Positions 36,950-47,712 of a stretch of DNA of 64,000 nucleotides are shown here, one piece after another. Position 1 is the first letter of the stretch. Each line of letters opens with the position of its first letter. This DNA is from Archilochus colubris (taxonomy: Eukaryota; Chordata; Aves; Apodiformes; Trochilidae): positions 46,466,156 to 46,530,155 of the forward strand of contig CM041115.1 in assembly GCA_023079485.1 (NCBI GenBank), written 5' to 3'. The position numbers were made by a program, and so were the translations under genes. The notes beneath the pieces were generated by a model. It had not been told where the DNA came from. It saw only the letters and a list, made by a program, of their open reading frames with translations, and searched no databases.

Positions 36950-39924
36950 CGTGTCTCATCGGCCAGTGAATATTCTTTATGCATACACTTTGTAAAGAAG
37001 AAAGTATCATTGCTGTAGTCCATCTTAAACTCTCAGCAGCTTGGGTTGTAGTATTTACTGTTACTATGCGTCCTCAAACAAAGCACCAGTGTCCTTTAGA
37101 ATGTAAGCTATTGGCACAAAAACATGTTTGAAAGAAAATTAAGTCATGTGGTCTAAAGGGTCTCTTTGGAGCCTGAGTAGCAATGACAATTAAATACATA
37201 AATGAGAGCACTGTTTGGACTATGAGTCTTTGATTCGTATATCCAAAGCAATGGAAACATCAGGAAGGAGGTAAAAGGGAAATATTCACATGGACTGAGA
37301 AAAAGCCAAGAGAAATTTGGAAATAAATGCTGGCTGGAAGGCTTTCGTGGCTGGAAACAAGAACATGGTTCCTTGTAATTTCATGTACAATTTTGTACTC
37401 CAAAACTGTGAATGGAATACGCTTTTCACATAGGTAAACACAGTATCAGATGTACCTGAGCACCACTCAGCACTCATTTCTCCTCTCCCTCCAGGCAAGA
37501 GATATATGAAGTTCCGAATTTTAAATTCAACAAACCAAAAATTCTTTGGTACCTCTTGTGTTCTACAAAAATAGACTCCATTCTTCCTATTTTCCAGACC
37601 TGTGTTGAGCACTGGTGTACTTTCAGATCTGGAAGCCCCATTCAGGCTATACATGGACCATCTTCCAAAACTTAGTTCAATAAGCATGGTGGATTTTCTC
37701 TTCTAGTAGCTAATAAAACCACAGAATATTTTTTGCATACTCAGAAATACATACAAACTAAGATAAGCAAGATTCTGGTGTGCTCTATTTTTAAAGAGAC
37801 CAACACTTAAAGTGCATTGTGAAGCTATTTTTCAAGTAAGAAACAGGGAAAATGAAGTCATTAAATATTTAAAAGTAGGAAAAAAATTAAAGGTAACACA
37901 TATTTTGACAACATCCTTTTAAGTAATTTTTGTGGATTTCCTTGATCTAGTTCATCAGTTATTTATAACTCACATCACAAAAATCATAAAGCATATGAAG
38001 GAGAAATTTACAAGCAATGAAATCTGTATTAACATCTGAAAATATGTTTTCTAAATTATCAAGACAAAACAAAGTGCAGTGCATTCTTTTCAGATTTCCT
38101 GCTCCTTCCCCTTCCTCCCCACTGCCTGTCTTGAAATAGGGGAAGAACTATTCACAGAAAATATTCACTACAAGCATATTTCTTCAAAGTGCTGATTGCC
38201 CTCTGGTTTTCAGATTGACCCTATACTGTGTTCCTTTCCTTACTACACAAAACAGCAGATGTTCCCTATACATACAAAGATGCTTAGGAAACAGTTTCCT
38301 GTCTTTTTACCAATTTATACACCTTAGCTTAAAGGATGTCAATGCCTGCAATCTCATTCACCTGGTGGAGCCAATGTAACCCTGCTGCAGCACATAACTG
38401 TATCTGCAGGATCAAATAGAAATCCATCTGCACTAACACAGACCAGCCACAATAACTATGAATCCTCCATAAAATTATCAGTGATAACATGAAGTGATTG
38501 CCTTTTGAGGTTGGAGGATGTTTTGTGATCCTTAACTACTCATTTACTAGTGCCCTTACTGTTATGGGCAGAAGATACTACTGGGTTTCAACCTTGTTCA
38601 ACTAAGAAAGCTAATTTTTTTCTGCATTTTTCTTATATCAATGAACCAAAGTATTAGATGTTAATTTTTATAGACCTTCAGCATTTATAAGGAAGTTTTC
38701 TGAGATACATTTTGCTGAGCAAACACTGGTCATACAGAACGACAGTTTCATATTAAACTGAAATTTGGTTCCTGTGTCTTCCTTTTCTATCCTAGTGTAA
38801 AAACAAAACAAAGATTTAAAAAGAATTTTAAAATTTTTAAAAGAGGAGAATAAGACACTAGTTATTTGGCTTTCAGCAAGACTGGAACTTGCAAAAACAC
38901 TGATCTTCTTTGTGCCAGCTGGATGGAGTTATATGCCAGAAGACTGGTGCATTGCTCTGTTGTAAGCCTGTCTGACGGTCAAGCACAAAGCTGACAAAAT
39001 GAGTCAGAGGATAAAGCCGAATAGTTGGCTGGTTGAAGAAAATATTTGAGGCAAGGCAGTGCCTTGTAGCAGAGCAGTTCTTTGGCAGGCTGTAAGACAC
39101 GTAGAGACTGCCACTCGTTGCCACTGAGCAAACAGAGTAACAAAAAACACAGGGAACAATGTCTCTAGAAATACAAATTATTCAACATTATGCTCTCTGC
39201 TGAGCTGCTGCTAATAGGAAGCTTGCAGGGAAATGTTTTATGCACAAAGAAATTCACTAAGACATTCCCCCACTGTCATATTTTAGGAGCACAGAATACT
39301 TACATGGATTGCCCCATGCAGAGAGCATTGATTGTACTGCAGCATATGGCTGTCTAGTTTGAAGACATGAAATACAAATGGCCCTCAGCCTTCTGGATTG
39401 CAGTGAGTAGTGTTTTTCCATGACATGATGAAGAATTGCTGTCACCTCTCTAATTATCCAAAGTATAATTCAACCTGATAAAAGGAAGTTTTATTTTTCT
39501 GGACTTTTTCTCCTTAATTGTGATAGAGGTGCTGTATGATGAAGAACATCTGCTGTGCTGAGAGCTTTTACTCCAATTCTGACCACCTGTGCCAACACAA
39601 TGACATAGAGGAGAAAACAAGCACCCAGTCTACCCCACCCTCCAAGAGTACAGTATCCATTTAAGGGTACAAATATATGCTTAAAATACTGCATTATATC
39701 ACAGGGAACTGCTTTGGTTCCGTGTGTTAGCTAAAATGATTGCTTTAGCTTATTAACATTGCACTAAACAATACACAGAATTCACTTGCATCTCTGCAAA
39801 TACAAAAGGCAAAATTAGAACAAGAGAAAAGTGATGTGACATTAATACTAGGCTCCTGGGAAAGTCAAAAGGCAAACTTAGACTAACACCAGCAAAACCT
39901 TAAACTCTTTTTATCCTGTGTCCA

Positions 39925-39972
39925 TGAATTTTACATGGGCCAATCTGTGAGATGTCCATGTAAAACAATTCA
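39925..39972. repeat. Short hairpin-forming inverted repeat
   Basis: The left arm TGAATTTTACATGG (39925-39938) pairs with the right arm at 39956-39972, whose reverse complement is TGAATTGTTTTACATGG. That gives 14 pairs with a three-base bulge and a 17-base loop. It could be chance, a transposon end pair, or a short structured RNA. Confidence 0.5.
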
Positions 39973-41027
39973 CAGAGTGTATAAACTATATTTTTGATTA
40001 AGTGTCCTCCTGACTTGTGTGGAAGCAACATCAGGCATCATAATCTAAAGCATCATCCTTGAGGCTACAATGTTAGAAAATTTCATATTTCCAACCAGTG
40101 AAATTATTTCACAAGGCTGTTATATTCTAAACAGTCAGATGTATTTAGAAGTTGAATTTTCCACTTGGCCGAACGTAGGAATATGCTCTCAAAACTCTTC
40201 CATTATATTTCAAATCTAATGCATATAGAAGCACAACTGTAATGCAGTGATTCTTCCTATGGAACTATTTATGGACTTCTTGAATTCATGTAGGTTTAAA
40301 ATGATGGCTTTCTTGCCATTAGGCAAAACATTGGTATAGGAGTGAAGTGGCAGCTTTCTCCTTCACAGACACCTTGGGGCTGAGCAGTTGAGGACTATAG
40401 AAGCGTTTCCAGTCCAAAGATCTGACAAAGGGTTCTTGACAGCTTAAAATGTTTGGGAGAAATATCTATTCTCCAGGATTATAAACTATCTGACCTCATT
40501 GAACTCTGTCACTCTAATCAATGGCAGGAAAAGGAGGCTTATCCTGTAAAAACTTGTGCTTAATTCAGTCTAACCCACACCTGGATGTTATGTCCTGTAA
40601 CTCAAGGCCAGAACACAACCTAATCTTCTGTGGAACTTGTCTTCAAAAGAACTTGTATTTTTATATAATTCAGTCTCATGTACAAAATAGTGTTGTAAGG
40701 GAACAAGCCACTTGGGAACAGTGTAGTAAACTCAGCCATGATTACTGCAATTCAAGAGGAAGATGGACAGTTTCTATTAGCAACCATTAGATAGCTTAAA
40801 GGAAAAGCAATACATCTACATTAAAGTGAACTGTATGGTTGAAGAATTGAACATTTATTCTTCAAGCAGTACTCACCAGAGGTGTTAATGTTTTATTGCT
40901 GGCCTATGTCAACAGAAAGTTGGGTTTTGTATCATTTTCATCAGACCGGTAGCTCTTGGATTGAGGAGAATATAAAATCACTACTCCAAATGTCAGACTT
41001 GGTGCATGTGTAGACATTCTCCTGTGC

Positions 41028-41055
41028 GGAGAAACCAAAGTGGAGAAACCAAAGT
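41028..41055. repeat. 14-bp tandem duplication
   Basis: GGAGAAACCAAAGT occurs twice in direct, adjacent order without mismatch. It is probably a recent slippage duplication. Confidence 0.85.
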
Positions 41056-43635
41056 ACCTCAACGGACTCTAAAACAAGCATTTGTTTGTAGGTTTCGTCC
41101 AGGACAATTTAACATTGGATACCACCTTTCAGTCACGGGCTTCAAGGATTTTAACTGAAGGTAGGGGAAGAATCATTCATCACCATCTATTCAGACCAAA
41201 TCTCAGTCAGCAACCACCAACCAGCATGACTGAGAGCTCTTCCGGTGCACCATATCCCAGAGAACAAAAAGAAAGGCCTTCAGAAGTCATGCTGTTATAA
41301 GAAAATATTCTCTGTTTCCAATTAAGATGATGGCAGGAATTTCACTCTTGACTGTTGGGAACAGGTTTAGATACTACCTGAGAAACCTCCCCTGACAGGT
41401 GGGAATCACTGTTGGGTGATGAAAAGCTCATTTTCCCCAAGCCAGGACTGCAGGGCATACCATTTCACAAACTGAGAGTTGAAAACAATTCAGAAACTTA
41501 TGTAGTTTCCAAATATAGATCTGCTTTAAAATCTGGCTTGTACATCTGCCAGAAGTTCAATTCACTAATTCAAACACTACACTCTCTTTCAGAGTACTAG
41601 CAGTGTCAGACAGTGGTGTGACTGAAAATCGCTGAAACACACAGAAAACCTATGCCAAATGCAAGCTTCAGTGTGACTGCTTGACAGACAAGAACACCCA
41701 GAAGGAGGACTTCTGTAGCAAAGCTGCCTCATGTAGATTCCTAATGTCTGGTCACAGCAAAATTTGTGCAGACAGAAATCAACACAGGTGGGCAGGGAAT
41801 TATGTTTCCAAGCACTCAAGTCATAATAATTTGCCAGATGTTTTAAGCCTAATTTACATTTTCAGTTTGAAGTCTGTTTTCCTTTAAAGTTTAAATATAA
41901 GGAAGCTCTAGGTTACCTTTCTTCTTTCTAACCAGCACAATCAAAAAGTATGGCATGTTACACGGAGTCCATCTGTGTGGTACAAATGATTTGCTTCATT
42001 CCATCATGAGACTGTTAACCTTTACACACAAAAAAGTTCTGGGTTATGTTTCAACTTTGCAAGTGCCATAGATGTTAAGGAGATTTTATGGAGAGAGTGT
42101 ATTGATGCTGGATCCAGGCCTGTGGCTTCATAATTCAGGGATCCAATCCAGAAACCTTACTGCTAGGCATAAGTTTCATTATCATAGCACATGTTAACAG
42201 TCAGTTCAAAGTTGGAGCTCTTGTTTGCTATTTCCTGATAGAAGCTGACTCAGTCTCAGAAACAAGCCTGTTATTCCCCATATATAATCTAGGAAAATAG
42301 TGTTTGAGCTTTTCATCTTTTAAGACCTTTTTTAGAAAGAACATGCTCAGCTATTTAAAGACTGTTAGTAAATGTAGCTTGATTGCTAGGAAAAAACTTA
42401 TTGCATTAAAATGCTAAACAACATTCACAGGCTGCTTTTAGTGCCTAATCTGCAATTTCTATTATTTAATGTCTGTGTTAGCATATACATCAGGCACTGA
42501 TCTCATCCATTGTCAAAAAGAGAGCAAAGCTTATCTTGTTCTTGCATGAGTGATTCTCTAGGAGAGCTAAATTCAGGACTTTACAAGACAGCTATCTCTC
42601 AGGAGATAGTATTCTTTTATGAAAGTCTGGTCTATAATTAAATGTAGTAAACCTGTGGCTTCTGAACCTCCTGGCATGGCAAAATATGAAATGTTGCTGT
42701 TTATGAACAAGATAACACAATGATAATTAAATAGTTGTATAGAAAATACACAAGTGGTTATATGAGCAAGAGCCAAGTAAAACCTGTGGCAAGAAAACTG
42801 TGATACTCACAGGTGGATATTTAATATTTGAGGAAGAAATCTTCAAGGTTTGAGCTATGCAATAATGTTCTTTCCCAGGAGGCTGGTGGCAAGTGCACAC
42901 GAGTGGAAGCATTCTGCTGACCCAAGTTTCTTCTGTCTTATTATCACGTTCTTATTTCAGGTTAGCTGAACTATCTGAGACAATCTTCTTTGGAGACTGA
43001 GACATTCAAAGAAGAACATCCTAATCAGGTCAGAGATTTAACAGCTCCTTTTGCTTTTTTGAGGTGTCATGTCACAGCCATAGATCCAATCATTACTTGC
43101 TCCAGTTTGCTCTGAAGCCTGGTCATTGGTGTATGCCACAGTAAAATGAAGACAGAGGGACAGGAAATGTACACTTATTTATTTTGGCAGTTTATATTTT
43201 GTATGTTATGAAGGATTGGTCTTTAAGTATGGGAATTCATACATTATGGAGAATATTACAATGGTTAAAAAGTTTTTGTAAATAAGCAGCACACTGTTTA
43301 GGTGTGATCAGGCTTCTTATATTATTCTGAACACAGTTCAAAATTTCTTTTGAAATTAAGTCTAAATATCCCTTGTTTTCTTTGATGTCTCCAGCCTTCT
43401 TACCTCTTTCCCTTCAAACAGCTTTCCTCAAAGCTGTTGCCAGTCAGGATATGAGTCTTGCTTTGCATTGCATTTGCAGGGTGAATCCTTCCATGTTTGA
43501 TACACTAAGAAACTTATTTCTACAAGCCTGAAGCAAAAAAACCAGCCAAGTACTGATTCAGTTCTGTGCTCAGCTTTTCAGCAGTACTCAGAGTCTTTGT
43601 CAAATATCTGATTTCAGAATTACTTTATCATTTTG

Positions 43636-43670
43636 TTTTATATTTATTTTATATTTATATTTATATTTAC
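43636..43670. repeat. TATTTA-type AT microsatellite
   Basis: About 35 bp consist of TATTT and TATTTA units containing only A and T. It is simple sequence with no other signal. Confidence 0.8.
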
Positions 43671-44387
43671 TATATTATTTTAACATTCCCAAAGTTTTAA
43701 GAAGGTAGTTATGCTTTAATTCACAAAAGAAAGATCTGCTCCAGACATTGGCTCTTTAAAAATATCATGCAACAGCCTAGGTAGGAAACAGAAGGTTTCA
43801 AAACTAAGCATGCATTTTATGGCACAAATATTACCATCAGTTTCATGGCTGGAACTTAATATACTTATATAGAACAGGAGCATGTCTTTGAGACACTTTA
43901 GTAGTGCAAGACAAGGGTTTCATTGCCCACACTACTCTTCAGGAGCAGAAACATTACAGGTTTTAGATTTTATATGTAAAGCTAGGTTTTCTTCTGTAAG
44001 AAAGTGACAGCAAGCTGACATACAGAATATGTATGCCAAAGTCAGCCCACCATTACTGTTACTACAGCACATTCTTTAGTAAGCAGTCCAACAGAAAAGC
44101 AGAGGGAGTGACATAAAGATCCTGCCTTCTGTGTGCAAGGCAAAGGCACAGAGGTCAAAACTCACAAGCCAACAGTGCCAAAGCTGACCCCACATTCTAG
44201 TGGTCCTAGTGCAGTATCTAACCAAAAGACTCCTTCTTCTCATGAAAGCAAGAGCTGATAGGGGAATGCCTTCCTTTTAGATCAGGGTGTGTACTAGCGA
44301 AGTCTTCACAGAAATATAATCATTTGCAGGATGCGTTAAAAAGATGATTCAGATAAAACCAGAAAATTAAACAGGCTATTTGCCCAC

Positions 44388-44618
44388 CTGACTTGAAATA
44401 CCTATTTTGTTCACTGCTTTCATTTCAACTCTTACATCCTTCTTGCTGGCAACCACCTCCAAAGATTTTATCTGGACAGCAGAGAACTCAACATCACTCA
44501 TCTGTCCAGTGCTCTTCCAGATAAGGTCATTCTGCAGCACAGAATATGGTACATTCACCCTCCTCCTTTCCTCTCTGTAGGGAAGTTTATCACAGCAGGA
44601 GACATCTAAGTCAGTCAT
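44388..44618 (-). other. Exon-like open segment (unproven)
   Basis: Seen: a minus-strand frame of 77 codons with no stop, from 44618 to 44388, bounded by plausible splice sites. The 5' side has a pyrimidine-rich stretch, CTACTAAAAAC resembling a branch site, then TATCTTAG. The 3' side is TCAG followed by GTGGGC. The exon would be 231 bp, phase 0. The peptide looks protein-like, with RRRVNVPYSVLQNDLIW in the middle and VRVEMKAVNKIGISSQ at the end. Inference: the ending resembles the last strands of fibronectin type III domains in cell-surface or cytokine receptors. I do not recognise a specific gene and found no partner exon that joins in frame. It may be a single exon of a larger minus-strand gene, an exon relic, or chance. 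Confidence 0.25.
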
Positions 44619-46071
44619 CTAAGATACCAATTGTTTTTAGTAGGGCAGACAAAGGGAAAACAGCCTTCTTGATTCAGGGTTACTTTAAAAAAAAAATTAA
44701 GAAAAAAATTTAAATATGGAAGTCTATCAGAGCTAGATTGATCTGATTCCCATTTGCAAACCACTGCACATTTCAGAATTGTTATTTAAATCAAAGCCAG
44801 ACTCTTGCCACATCCCCTACTTTTCTAATGCAAGACTTTGCAGTATGCCTGCTCTACAGCCTGTCACTCTGAGAATCATCTCTACTCTGGATATAAAAGG
44901 AACAGCATGCTAAGCCTTGACACCAGCAATCAACTGTATGCTTAATGTTGCATGAGCCATCAAGCAGCACAGATGATTTTAGCTCATGGAGGACTGAGTA
45001 CTCATAGAATTATTTCAGTGGTAGTAGGATGGTGGGTTAAATGTTTAAGAAGAAAGAGATAAGCCACTGAATTGTTCAGCACGCCTCCCCCTCAGAGGTA
45101 CACTTATACTATGGGTTGCTGACATATAAGACAGGTAAGAATGCATATAACACAAGAGTAAATGAGCTGTTATAAACCCAGGTGTTCGTATAGCTACCAA
45201 GATCTACTCAGCTGGCAGATAACACATACACCTGCCATGATTTTCAACATGTTCAGAAAACCACGTTGTTCTGGACCATCATAGTTCCCTGTAGGAGACA
45301 GATTTACAAAGCAGGTGATTAACTGAGGTGTGGAGCCTGAAGCATTTAAATTGTGGTTAAGTGAGTTACTTTCATAGATTAAGTAGAAGTCTCAGGGTTT
45401 ATTTCTGGTCAGGATCGCAGGAGAGATTCCTTGAAGTTGCTTGGTTACAGTTAAGAATGGTGTGTAAGTATCATGTAAAGGTATACACCTTATGCTACTC
45501 CTGCTCTGCAGCTAGATACAGGTGTGCCAGCTGTCACTAGACATTTCTCTTCATTACAGGGCAATACAACTGGTTTTAGGGCCTCCTATAGTTCTATAAA
45601 AGAACAATAAGCAATTTTTGCGGAGCTCTTGGACATATCATCTTCTGGTTTTCCACTCTCATTGTCTTTCTTCTTCCAGACTTGTACACTATTTTATATT
45701 TTGTCATACAGCTGATGAAAATGTATGTCAAGGAGAATGCAGGACCTTATATGATCTCCACCACTGGGTAGATGTTAAGCTTACAACTTCTCGCTACATC
45801 TGTGTTGAGTTCAAGCCAAACAAAGAACGTCCTTATAGCCTCTGCAGACCTTTGCTTGCATCTGCGATTTTTGCTGTCAAACTAATGACCATGAACTGTC
45901 CTTTGACTCTTGTTATAAGAGGCCAGCTAGGGGACAGCTCTGAAAGATTAATTCTTGGTTTTGCCTATAGCAGAGTTTTTTACAGTTCAGAATGTAAGAT
46001 GCTATTTTTAAACCAAGTGCTTCAGGACAAACAAGGCACTTGTATGCAGCATAGCATCTTGCTTTTATGTT

Positions 46072-46083
46072 AAAAAAAAAAAA
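46072..46083 (+). repeat. Short poly(A) run
   Basis: Twelve A follow the stop of an open frame of 151 codons (45618-46073). The arrangement superficially resembles a retroposed mRNA, but the frame matches nothing I know and there is no clear upstream polyadenylation signal, so I list only the tract. Confidence 0.7.
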
Positions 46084-46418
46084 TCACCACAAAATAAACT
46101 CTTGCGTGCTCTGCAGCCAAGCATGCAAGCTTCCCTTGCACTGTGGACTTGTATAATCCTACAGATGTACTGGAAAATCTTTGGCTAAGCTGATTTAATA
46201 TGACAAGTTATAATGAGAAGTGGGCAAGACCCATAGCAACCCATTCCAGCGAGTTTCAGTGTGGCTTCAGAGCAAGGGGAATGCATTAACAATACTGACT
46301 GATGCTGAAGGACAGTGGCTGCTACATCTAAAGTCTATTTGGACTAGAGAGCTTTATTTTAGGCACCAGAAGTACTAAAGATTATCCTCTACAAAAAAAA
46401 CTCCAAGAATTTTCTCAC

Positions 46419-46486
46419 CTGAACAACCTATACAGCAGCATGCGTGCAATGATGTCCTGGAAATTACCCTGCAGCACAGCTTTGGC
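46419..46486 (-). other. Small exon-like segment with strong splice consensus (unproven)
   Basis: Seen: on the minus strand a pyrimidine-rich run precedes AACCATCAG, then 68 bases, then GTGAGAAA, close to ideal acceptor and donor sequences. Read from the first base, the segment encodes AKAVLQGNFQDIIARMLLYR plus LF without a stop. A second frame is also open. The same frame stays open upstream for some residues and meets a stop at the donor. I recognise no family. Splicing directly to the exon-like segment at 44618 would hit a stop, so these two do not support each other as adjacent coding exons. Confidence 0.15.
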
Positions 46487-46616
46487 CTGATGGTTATAAA
46501 GACAGGCAAGAGAGGGCATTTTCTTTTCTCTTGGCAGCAGTCTTCCCAGACCATGACCACATAAACACCAGTTTTTCATAATAAGGTTACACAAATTACA
46601 CCTTGACCGAGGTCAA

Positions 46617-46728
46617 TAGTGACACTATGGACTAGTGGACTATGGACTAGCTGACCTACAGGTCAGCTCAGCATTTTTATACAACCACCCAGGGACCTTT
46701 GTGAAAGCTGAAGTCCATAGTGTCACTA
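46617..46728. repeat. TA-flanked inverted-repeat structure, MITE-like
   Basis: TAGTGACACTATGGACT (46617-46633) and its exact reverse complement (46712-46728) bound about 78 bp. If the outer TA on each side is a target duplication, the element is 108 bp (46619-46726) with perfect 15-bp terminal inverted repeats starting GTGACAC, the geometry of a small Tc1/mariner-type non-autonomous element. The interior contains TGACCTACAGGTCA (46652-46665) and shares about 59 bp with 47316-47382. No transposase is present and I do not recognise the family. Confidence 0.5.
46654..46712 (+). repeat. Direct repeat, copy 1 (partner at 47316)
   Basis: This segment starts ACCTACAGGTCAGCT and ends GACCTTTGTGAAAGCTGAA. 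It recurs at 47316-47382 with three substitutions that I can see and an 8- to 9-base insertion in the second copy. It lies within the inverted-repeat structure, while copy 2 does not. Confidence 0.85.
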
Positions 46729-47315
46729 GAATGTAAGGACACATATCTTTCTAATGCCACTAGTTTTTATCTCTACACAGAGAGGGGCCATATTCAGCCA
46801 AAAAGATTTGTGCAGTGTGTGTCATTTCAACTGAGGCAGAGGCAATACCTGTTTTCAGAAGCAGGAATCATCACCAGGATATCAAATAACCAAAGAGGTG
46901 GGAGTGTACCAGGACAGATCCTAGTGTTAAATCTCTTAATCTAAGTTGAAGACCACAGCCAGAGGCTCTCAGTCTCAGGGACTTCACCTACTGATCTCTG
47001 AACCACCAAGGGCAGTCCACTTTCAGCAGTTCAGTTGGGATCGCTGAGTTTGGATGAGAGAACCATGCAGGACTGACCTAACCGTACCCAAGGCAACATT
47101 TCCTGCATGTACAAAATGATCTGTAGATCTCCCTCCCACTTCTGAATAGGAAACATATAAATTGGTGAGTGGGACCAAAATCAGTCACAGGCTTTCAAAG
47201 TCAGAGCTGAAGCTACATCCTTTCACACTCACAACAGCATCCTGTTTGAACATGGGAAAACGTACAGGTAACTACTTTTCCACAGACTTTCTGCATAAAT
47301 GACATGGGTCAGTGA

Positions 47316-47382
47316 ACCTACAGGTCAGCTTAGCATGTTTATACAACTCCTTGCCCACCCAAGGACCTTTGTGAAAGCTGAA
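47316..47382 (+). repeat. Direct repeat, copy 2 (partner at 46654)
   Basis: Same segment as 46654-46712, about 660 bp downstream, with the extra bases CTCCTTGCC near the middle. The 17-bp inverted repeats that flank copy 1 are absent here. Confidence 0.85.
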
Positions 47383-47625
47383 ATAATAAGGCTAAACATA
47401 AAAAGATACAATATAAATGCAAAGTATGTGCATGGGGAGTGGGTGGCAAAGATGAAAACAAAAGACACTTTAACATAAATTCTTTTACAGGCAATATTTC
47501 TTGGAATTAAATTGGAATGAATATTTTTCTACTACTATAATTTAGCTATCACAGCAGACTCCCAAGAACATTCCTGAATAATATCTGTAGATATAATGTT
47601 CTATGCATCATCATCATAACCATAA

Positions 47626-47712
47626 CCATTATTATTATTATTGATAGTAGTAGTAGTGGTACTACTACTACTATTACTACTACCACTACTACTACTACTA
47701 CTACTATTATTA
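47626..47712. repeat. Compound trinucleotide array, ATT / TAG / TAC
   Basis: ATT units are followed by TAG units, a GGTAC centre, then TAC/ACT units with a few interruptions, and ATT again. TAG and CTA are reverse complements, so the TAG and TAC halves can pair and form a hairpin. The long Val/Leu-rich minus-strand frame here is only a translation of this array. Confidence 0.9.

Noticed and set aside
45618..46073. Plus-strand frame of 151 codons followed by 12 A, possible processed pseudogene
   Set aside because: The peptide matches nothing I recognise, there is no polyadenylation signal ahead of the A run, and no target duplication is visible. Retroposed mRNAs are uncommon in birds. Chance is the simpler reading.
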